Assembly: GCA_947623455.1 (NCBI GenBank)
Contig: OX392543.1
Coordinates: 21,140,757 to 21,204,756 of the forward strand
DNA from: Mimachlamys varia
Lineage: Eukaryota; Mollusca; Bivalvia; Pectinida; Pectinidae
DNA length: 64,000 bases
Direction: 5' to 3'
Both the position numbers and the translations under genes were made by a program. A model generated the notes under the pieces. That model did no database searches. It saw only the letters and a list, made by a program, of their open reading frames with translations, and had not been told where the DNA came from. Shown here in pieces: positions 53,701-64,000 of the stretch (position 1 is its first letter; each line of letters starts with the position of its first letter).

Positions 53701-56700
53701 GAGATTGAATGCAAGCGAAAATTTCCACTCCGCGAATAATTCCACTTTACCAGTAACTTTCAAAGCGGTAGCTGTTTTTCACTAATATTAACGTAAGAAT
53801 TGATTAAAAGGGAACGACAACAATTGACTCACTAGTCCGAAGGGTTAGCTAGCGCCGCGTACGGGCAGAATGCCCTATTTATAAATTTATATGTGAAATT
53901 TTTAGCTGATTAAGCTTTGATTTATAATATGCAATGTTTTTTAACACATACAAATTACGTATTCAATGAAAAGAACAAATTTTTTCTACTAATCTACCCA
54001 TTTAATCAAGTCACAAAAATTCGTTTACTAAATGTCGCCAAAATTTCTAAGAAATAAACAGATTCCATACATCTTTTTGAAAATGGTTGCGCGTCGCGAG
54101 ATCTCACGAAAGTTTCTATCTCAAATATTTTTTTTGGATCACGTGACGTTAGTAGGCCATTTTCAAACAAATGTCTCGAATTTGTTCATTTCTTAGAAAT
54201 GGGTGCCGCTTACCTTCCTAAATATTTAGCGTTTTAGAGTCAGAACACTTCGCACTACTGGCTCGTTTGGTGCCTTCGGTAAGGTATTTCAGTGTGATAA
54301 CTCTGTATAGCACTAGAAAGAGCTGTAGAACCTGTGACAAATTATTATTATTCCCAGTTCCAGCTAGAAAAACTCCCACATGAATGTATTACAGAAGATG
54401 AGGAAAGTTCCTTAACTAAAGATTTTCACCTTAACTTCTGAAATGATTTCCTTTAATGATTTTCAAGTTAAAGAACTTCCTTCAGTTAAGAAACGTTCAT
54501 GAAACGTGGACATTGTTTTCGAAAAAAAGGGAGAAAAAGTTGCATTTTTTGGTTGCCGATTTCCATACAACTATTTCTAGCAGCTCACAAAGTTTATATA
54601 GAGGTTTTTACACGTATATATGTATGTAAACTCGACACGGATTCCATTTTAAAATCACAAACTTTTTTACAACTTATTGAAGTTTTGTACTCAGCAGATA
54701 CTTAACTTCAATTAAGTGATATAATAGTAACAGATCTGTGAACTGTACTCTTTACTTTGCAATAGAGGGGCCGCGGTAGCCGACTGGTTCAGTTGTTCAA
54801 ACATTCTACCTCTAGCCGTCCACATCTGAGTCGCGGTGGCTGAGTTGTTAATGTGTTCCAACATTCTATCACTAGCCCTCCACCTCTGTGCCGCGGTGGC
54901 CGAGTGGTTAATGTGTTCCGACATTCTACCACTAGCCCTCCACCTCTGTGTCGCAGTGGCTGAGTGGTTAATGTGTTCCGACATTCTACCACTAGCCCTC
55001 CACCTCTGTGTCGCGGTGGGCGAGTGGTTACAAATGTAATGTGTTCCGACGTTCTACCACTAGCCCTCCACCTCTGTGCCGCGTTGGCAGACTGGTTAAT
55101 GTGTTCTGACATTAATTCTACCACTAGCCCTTGGCTGCGAGTTCGAATCCCACGTGGGGCAGTTGTCAGGAACCGACCGTAAGTCGGATTATTTTCTTCG
55201 GGTACTCCGGCTTCCTCCACCTCCAAAACCTGGCACGTCCTTAAATTTGCAATAAGAAATCAATCTAGTAACTATGGATCCTTTGTATCTAGTATCGACT
55301 TTAGTATCAATACGTCTTCCTGCAATTGCAGTATTTCATAATCTAGAAACTGAGCCATTTATAAAATGAAATGAGTTTGTGCGTTATCCCGAACTTGTGT
55401 AACTCGGAATAATCCGTTTTATTCGAAGTATTTTGTAATAGATAGATAGATTTTACACTAAGTTTTCGAACCCATCTACCACCAATAGTCTGATAGCTAT
55501 TTTTTGTGGTCCGGTCGACTTGGAGATAACAAGGTTCGGCTGTATGTAACGTTATGTAAATATATCTATGATCATTTAAGGACGTGCCAGTTTTAGTTGT
55601 GGAGGAAAGCAGGAGTTCCCAGAGAAAAAACACCGACCTACGGCCAGTTCCTTGCGACTGCCCCACATAGGCCTCCAGCCCGCGACCCAGAGGTATATGG
55701 CTGGAGGAAGTAGATTGACAGACAACATAATTATTCTTACCCGCGACCAAGAGGTGTAGGGCTACTGTTGGCAGAATATCAGACGCCATAAACACTCCAC
55801 CAAGAGTTGTAGGGCTAGTGGTAGCAGAATGTCCGACACCATGACCACTCGAATCCGCGACCCAGGGGTGTAGGGCTACTGTTGGCAGAATATCAGACAC
55901 CATAAACACTCAAACGACCGACCAAGAGGCAGAGGGCTAGTCGTAGCAGAATGTCAGACACCTTAACCACTTGGTCACTGCGACCAAGAGATGGAGACGC
56001 CATAACCACTCGAATCAGCAACCCAGAGGTGTAGGGCTAGTGGTAGCAGAATGTCAGACACCATAACCACTCGAACCCGCGATCCAGAAGTGGAGGGCTA
56101 GTTGTAGCAGAATGTCCGACACCATAACCACTCGAACCCGCGACCCAGAGGGCTAGTCGTAGCAGAATGTCAGAAACCTTAACCACTTGGTCACTGCGAC
56201 CAAGAGATGGAGACGCCATAACTACTCGAATCAGCAACCCAGAGGTGTAGGGCTAGTGGTAGCAGAATGTCAGACGCCATAACCAATCGAACCCGCGATC
56301 CAGAAGTGGAGGGCTAGTAGCAGCATAATATCATAATATTTACATTTCTAGTGAACTTGGACTCAATATACCTACCAAAATGTTTGAAGGTTATTTTTCG
56401 ATAAACTTTCCAGTTGGCGTATAAATACATCAGTAAAGTAGTGCGGGAATAAATCCCTTTTCCCAAACTGTTTACAAACTTGGTTTTGTTTCAGTTTTTA
56501 GATCAAATAACCTTGTTTGTGTTGTACCGTTTTCTTCTTGTTTTCAATACGGAAACAGCTATGAATTTCATCAGAATGACGTCACACAGTGAATGATGAC
56601 GTCACACGTCTTGGCGCCTTCCGCTGCATAGACTTGCACAAGTCCAACGTTTTAGAAATAACCATAGAATACCAAAATCAACCTGAATGTAAATATAAGG

Positions 56701-59700
56701 ATTAAATCCTGTTTTGTTGAGGTTTATGGGGTATAAACCTCAATGGGTCTAGAGATAAATTTGATATGAACTGCATAAACCTCAACAGAACAGGATTCAA
56801 TCCTTAAATAAATTCCGATAGATGGCAACCATAGCCACTCTTAATCGATATGGAAATACATGGAACATATTGGAAATAAATTAAATGTATAATAACATTA
56901 TCGAACTTAATGCTTGGAATCCCTTTACAAACGTTGACGAGATATTTATAAACATATTTTCAAAATAACTTAAAGGATAACGATTATTAATGTATGTAAT
57001 AACAAAATATCATATAATAAAGTTAATCTTTTCGAACTATGAGACGAAAATAATAACAGCTTACATTGTTTGTGATATTTTCGCTTCCTAACGAATGGTC
57101 TGCCATACATTTAGTAAATTGCCTAAAGGCATGTATAATTAAAACTGATTAAGCACATACAAAGAGTCGAACGTGCGGATGAAAATGAATGAGATTGGAG
57201 ATAATTAAGTTTGTTATAAGAAATACTAGCCTCTTAAGGTGTAGTGGAAACTGTAATTATCGTAGAACTTAATAATTAGAGGAAACAAGTATATTTGGAC
57301 CCTATGTAGCTCATTTCATTATATTATGGACGTTGAAGACACAAATTTGCACGTTAGGCATTTGCTTGTTTTTTTTATTCCTGTTATGCTAACTGACTCA
57401 ATCACTTGCTTACTGCGCGCAGAGATAACGAACAAATATCTCGTCACATTGGATAAACCTATCTATCACTCGCCCGCGCACCGCACGTGCACAACCAGGG
57501 GTTTGATGTTTGCCATATAATCTAGGTTTTACAATTTTCACAGCATGTCTTGTCTTGGTTTTTGAATTATGGCTTTGGTGATACTTTGATATATTTTGTT
57601 TAAAGGCCCAATATACGTAACTTCAGGAAATTTTTTCTTGATTCTAAAAAATTCTGAAAAAAATAAAGTTGATAAAAATGCAAAAATAAGCCTTAAACGA
57701 AGTAAACATGAGCGGTAAATAACAAGAAACTTTTGACAGAAAAATCCAAAGAATTGAAAATAATTCAACAACAAGCCGAAGTTAGAAGACAGTTCAAAAC
57801 GGACGGTGTTTACAAACAAATACCGTATCAGGTAAGAATTCATCTTGAATATTGCTGATATCAATTAATCTTAGCTAAATCTATAAATATAAAAAGTTAT
57901 TAGGCTTGATTTTCGCTTTAAGTTTTGCCGAAAGTTACGTATATTTGGCCTTTAATTTTTTCTTGTCAATACGGAAAAATTTCTAATTTTGTTACATGAA
58001 GTATCGTCTTACATTGTTTCTTTTATAATTTTATGCTAATGTAAACAAAAAACATCCTATCAAGGTTTATACCAATATTCAGTTCGAATTCTGTCCCCTT
58101 GCCGAGAATTACTACTTCCTGTTTGACGCTCAGCATTATGGGAGTGGAACGACTGGTTCGCCCGTTGTCAGTATAATGTGACCGGGTGGAGTGTTCTGCT
58201 GTGGACCTTCGGCGGTATAATTCAGTGTGATAGCACTATAAAGTCGGTATCAGCTCGGCATTACCACAAGGAGGCTTGCAGTCAACACATACACTCACCG
58301 AGCTTACTGTACAGAGAGGCCCGTCTACAATTTCCCTGGCTTACACAATTAAAACCAATCTGATTAAAATCATATCTTGATCTTCGCGCCTTTCCGTAAA
58401 CTTCTCTCTGCTGCGTTAAGATCTGAGAAAATCCCATAGGGGTCGTGTCCCGATGACCTTTTGCATTAGCCGATCAAATTACTACTGTCCGAATCTTGAA
58501 GGTGAATTTTTGAGGCGACAAAGCTCGCATAATTCGTTTGCCCGTTTAGTCATTTCGTCACCAAAAAGTGCATGTGGAATAATGTGACGAAATGACTTGC
58601 TGCAAGATGACAGGTCATTGGATAATTAAGTGTTAAGTAAAAACAAAGGTGATCTGAACGTGACCTCTTCTGGGATATTGTCAGATCTTTGTAAAACGGA
58701 GCAAGAACAAGGATCTGTATTTTAATCAGATTGAATTAAAACCAAACTAAACTATGTTTTGTTTCATGGGTAAAGGTTTGTTAAAAGAAACATAAAAACA
58801 GGAAAACAAACGACATACTTTTGGGTTAACAAAAATTGCAAGCTTTACAAAAAAGGACAATTTCTGTATATACAGCTTACATGATACTGAATATCAATAT
58901 TGTCGAAGAAGGACATACATGAAAATTATAGACGATGCCTTAGTTAAGCCTAAAGCCAAATACTTTCGTGTTATCAGGGAAATGGAGGTTACATAACAGT
59001 GATGATGATCGAATTACGAACCAGACGGTTTTATTAAGAATCAGTTGGAGGGAGGGGGGGGGGGGGGGGGGGTGGGTGGGTGGGTTGGGTTGTCATCCTC
59101 GGAAAAAATCCGCGATGTCAGCTTTGTGTTTCTGGAGTAGTGTATCATACAGAGTGCTAGTTTTGAAATTTTCTGGAAATTTTTAGAATGAAATTAATTT
59201 AAAGGCTACATAAATAATGAAAGGCTGCAAAGGTTGGGATAAACCATTATGAAATTTCAGGGATGAATGAGTTAATTGAGGAAAAGATGAAATATTACAA
59301 AAAATAAGAACTTTTGTAATGCTGTACTATAATATTATCCCTCCTTTAAGGACTCATCGAAGATTTATAGGAACGTAAAGTTGTACATTTTAATTGGCTT
59401 AAACAACCATTGCAAAAGAAACAAACGAATGCCCCCCCCCCCGTCCCTCATTTTCTCAGGAGATGATCGCTTGTTGATAATGATTGATAGTAAACGTCCC
59501 TGTATTTAAATGAGATAAATATGGCTAAACGTTTCAACTAACACTAGAGACCACTAGAACCAAATCAATCCGATTAAAATAATATCTTGATCTCTGCACC
59601 GTTCCCTAAACTTCTCTCTGCTGCGTTAAGATCTAAGAAAACCCCATAGGGGGTCTTGTCCCGATGACCTTTTGCATTAGCCAATCAATAGTACTTTCAG

Positions 59701-62700
59701 AATCTTGACAGCAAGATTTTGAGGCGACAAAGCTTGAAAAATCGCATTTGTCCGTTAAGTCATTTCGTCACCAAAAAGGTTTATTCGGAATAATGTGACG
59801 AAATGACTTGCTGCAAGATAACAGTTCATTGTCATATTATTTCAGTGATTAGTAAAGAAGCGGCAAAGGTCATCTGAACGGGACCTCATATGGTGTTGTC
59901 AGATCCTTGTAAAACGGACTGTATTTTAATGAGATTGGAACAAAATCCATTAGGAAAATCTCAAACATACATAGGTAAACCAAACGAGACAGCAGGGTAG
60001 TTAAAACGTCAACACTACAGTTGTGTCAGGGATACATTGGTACTTCATGACTATACTGTTGGTACCTCAGCAGTATATTGTCATTTTTACCGAACGTAAA
60101 ATTACAGGTAAGGTGAGGTTTTATACGATTTGTGACCCCTTTGTCGAAGAAATGGCGAGACAGATCTTTTATACATAAAAACTGCACCAAAATTAGATTG
60201 TCTGCCGACATGTGACCTGGTGCCATAGTTTCTATTCTAGCTGATTCTCGAAATGCTTCATACATATTAGTAGGGATTGTGGGGTTGCTAGCACAATCTC
60301 CCGCCTCCAGATATCACGTTTAGATGACCTTTGTCGCCTCTTTACTTAACACAAAAATAATTTTCCAATGACCTGTCACCTTGCAACAGGTCATTTCGTC
60401 ACATTATTCCACATGAAATCTTTGGTGACGAAATGACTAAACGGACAAATTCGATTATGAAAACTGAAAAAAATCAAGTTGATAACCATGCAAAAATAAG
60501 TCTAAAACGAAATAAAACTGAGTGATAACTAACAAAAAACTCTTGACAGAAAAATCGAAAGAATTGAAAATAATTCAGGTGTGGCCCACTTCAACAACAA
60601 GCCAAAGTTACATGACAGTTCAAAATGGACGCGTGTTTACAAATACCGAGTTTCAACTGTTGCTGTATCGGTAACCGCGTAAGAATTCATCTTGAATATT
60701 ACTATAAAAAGTTATTAGGCTTGATTTTCGCTTAACGTTTTGCCGAAAGTTATGTATATTGGGCCTTTAAAAGGTTAAATCGAATTAAAAGAAGTTTGAC
60801 TCGATATACATCCTCAGGGCAAGGATGTAGTGTTATTTCGATCATTCTATATAATAATCTGCTGGATGTCTAGAAATGCCAAAAAATGTCCCTCAGTAAT
60901 TTGGTATCATACACATTCTACCACTAGCCCTCCACCTCTGGGTTGCGAGTTCGAATCCCACGTGGGGTAGTTGCCAGGTACTGACCGTTTGGCGGTGGTT
61001 TTACACCGAGTAGTCCGGCTTTCATCTGCCTCCAAAACTTGGCAAGTCCTTAAAAGACCCTGACTGTTAATAGGACGTAAAATAAAATAAAATAAACCAA
61101 ACCAAACCAGGCACCAAACACCGTAAACAGGGTTTTCTGTTTTCTTTGACTATTACGTAACCGCTAAACATATTACTTAGAATAATGTAATCGATAAATG
61201 GCAGAGACTCTCGAAAAGTTTGCAACGAGAATAAGAATTAAACTACATATTGCTGATGATCATGGATGTGCTGCTACAAACTTAGTTTAGAGTCTATCAA
61301 TAAATAGAAATCATCACAAAGTGTGTTACCCGTCTTTCAAATTTTGTACCAAAATAAATAAGAGAATACCCAAGCGTTAACAAAATCATAATCCAAACTC
61401 AAAATCGATTAAACCAGGGGCAAACTATGAACAAAGGAAAGATTAACATGGAGACCCTTGCAAAAGTACAAGAGAATAAGACCAGGTGTTCCGGAAGAGT
61501 AAGCGTTTTCTGCTTCATCGACGACACCCGCCATGTAAATCTTTGTCACATCCAAGTAAACATCAAGTTCTCAAAATGAGAACCGAGTATCATTGTCAAT
61601 TACAACAAGTAAACACACTAATGACCATACTCAAAAACGTCCATCTTCATATCACTAAAAGATACAGAATATTGCAGAACAACATTATTTATAATATTTT
61701 TTTTGCAAATTGATTTGTCATTAAGATGATCAAACTTTGAAAATCGTGCTAAATGCACTTGTATACTAAACACAGTTATATCGAGCATGGTTAGTTTGTA
61801 TGAATATTCTTCCTCGTCTGAAAAAAAAATCTAATAAAAATGCAATTTTTTTTAAAAATATTTTGTACTGATTGCGATATTTCTGAATAAGGTTGATTAA
61901 GAAAAATGATATAAGCTTAAATTTTATGGCTTTGCAACATTGAGGTTAACGATTAAAACATAGAGCAACCCGATATATTGTTAAAACCAGTGCAGGCTGC
62001 ATCATTAGGAATGACGCACAACGGAAAAGGAGACATTAGGAGAAAGTCTCGCTCCATCAGAACCGATACTAGTTAAAAGCTTAACAACCGGAACATGCAG
62101 TAAATATATCTCAACGAGACAGCATTCAGTATACGTCATCTCGACTGTTAACAGAGTGCCGCGAACAATATTCATTGGACAAAAAATATGTTCTTCCGCC
62201 GCGGTAATTCTATATATGGAGGATCGTAAACCATCCCAGTCATATCTGTGTTCAACAAGTTTCAGCAAATTTAATTAAATGATGGCATTAGAACAATTAT
62301 GATATGCTTTTCATTTAAATATATAAATTAAAATTGATTAATAGCTCATGTTTAACAGTCAAGCATCTGCAGTGATTTAGCATTTAGATATGGCAGTGCT
62401 TAGCAGTGTAATACATAGGAGAATTCAAGTCATATAATTCATTGTAGTACCAGAGGAATAACCCATCAGCAGGGGTTAGGAAGGGTAGGGGCCATCAGCC
62501 ATATGCACGATTAAAAATTCTCAATGACCCATACAACAATTGAAACCTTCCAAAGGCAAAACACCAATTGTTCATAGCTATTCCTAAAACAGTTGAAAAT
62601 CGCCCACAGCTCATCATTTACCTGCATTTGTAATTAAATCTTCCAGGCACCGTTTCGAACTTGGTAAATATATTTTTGAACAAACCAAGTTGAGAATTTA

Positions 62701-64000
62701 ATTACATCTCCAGGCCACTGTATTTTGCACGTTGTGCCGAGCCTTTGTTTATTATGTAATGTATTGTCTATTATTATTTCTTTATTTCCTCTAATTTGAA
62801 GAGCTACAATATCATATATAAAGGTTGATTAGTTGTCACTTCATAATGAAATATATTTATTTACAACCATCAAATGAATTTGGTTTAGTTTATTTTGTTT
62901 AAGGTCCTTACACAGTTGCTTGAATTTCTGTCAATAATAACTGTATATATATAAGGAGCCGCCCAATACAGAGTATGGGCGAATTGCGCTCCTTATATAC
63001 ATATTTGTTTTTTATTTACTGCCAGAAACTCAAGCAGCTGTGGTCCTATTAACAGCCAGGATCATTTAGGGACGTGCCAGGTTTTCGAGGTGGAGGAAAG
63101 CCGGAGTACCAGGAGAAAAACAACCGACCTAAGGTCAATACCTGGCAACTGCCCCACGTAGGTTTTGAACCCGCAACCTAGATGTGGAGGGCTAGTGGTA
63201 GAATGTCGGAACACCTCAACCACTCAGCCACCGCGGCCCCCCATCAAATGAAACAAATTATAAAGACAAATTGATCAACATTTTGAACATTATAAATAGG
63301 GATAGCAGTACAATATTCATCTTATTGATACATTAACAGGATATGAGTTTCATCTTTTATTCATGATTATCTTGTAGGATTACGATTTAGACCCTCTAAA
63401 GATCACGTAACACACACATATGCTGCACCTCTTAAATTTAGTAAGCCGAAAAAATGAATTAAACTGCATCATACAGCTATTTCGTCCTCCTAGGACTCTT
63501 CAGTGATGCTAGGGGCCAAAAGGTAGGAATCCAAAATTTCTAGACTTATATAGAAGCAGAAGGGTCAGATGGTCGTTTGGATAAAATACCACATTTGTAA
63601 TATTTTGAAATAGTCCCCATTTGTTTCATTTTTTTTTAAAGTGAAACATATCAAAATACTCGGGACGAAATGTCTCTTCCTTTCTGTCAATGAATAGACG
63701 GGCACCTGAAGCGTACGATATGTCCGTCATATTTAAGATCAAATTCAGACATAAGTCTGCCCTGTAGCATTCTTAAGATTTAAGACAGAAATGTAGATTA
63801 AAATTTGAAGTTTTTTTTCATGATCCCGAGAGATAAGTTGGTTTTTAGACTTAAGTAAAAATCATAAACTGAAGCCCAGAATTACACATTTGTTTGCGAG
63901 TGTCAAAAAAGCTAAGTTAAACTATTAAGAACATTAATAACGAGTTGATTTTTCGGTAAAATTGTTATTAACCCACTCACCCCTGTGTTGTCATAATGAC

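Overview
This window looks like AT-rich, repeat-dominated nuclear DNA from a marine bivalve mollusc, or a close lophotrochozoan. The inference rests on repeat content: a pearl/Helitron-like element carrying 145-bp internal repeats, tRNA-derived SINEs of the type common in bivalves, 'gggccataactctg' repeats, and many short foldback MITEs. I recognised no protein-coding gene, rRNA gene or functional tRNA gene. The long ORFs all come from tandem repeats. The window is most likely intergenic or a long intron. Family names below come from termini, target-site duplications (TSDs) and motifs read by eye, not from a database search.

Layout. 1.5-2.8 kb: two adjacent minisatellites (53-bp and 29-bp units) that seem to share an ancestor. 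2.9-9.5 kb: a SINE, pogo/Tigger-like MITEs and diverged dispersed repeats. 9.56-17.05 kb: a roughly 5.2-kb minisatellite of 17-bp units, split by a 2.2-kb pearl/Helitron-like element whose empty site can be rebuilt exactly. 17-32 kb: scattered SINE fragments and MITEs from at least seven families, plus an 18-bp G-rich minisatellite. 33.0-34.65 kb: nineteen 84-bp units. 40.16-40.7 kb: 34-bp units. Both of these arrays repeat an ETS-type CCGGAAGT core.

42-52 kb: foldback MITEs, then a 2.1-kb tandem segmental duplication. Each copy has a 45-bp array (15 and 17 units) followed by about 1,350 bp that read as identical. 52.5-53.0 and 61.4-61.6 kb: two paralogous fragments, one with a MITE insertion and the other with the empty site. 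54.8-56.3 kb: two oppositely oriented arrays built from SINE tRNA-like heads. 57-64 kb: more MITEs, including a family with 9-bp TSDs, and a SINE with a 12-bp TSD that is itself interrupted by a foldback element.

The main theme is how tandem arrays arise from mobile elements. tRNA-like SINE heads have been amplified in three ways (A-box half only, B-box half only, both), a Helitron-like element carries its own minisatellite, and an 18-bp minisatellite appears to derive from the subterminal part of a TA-flanked MITE.
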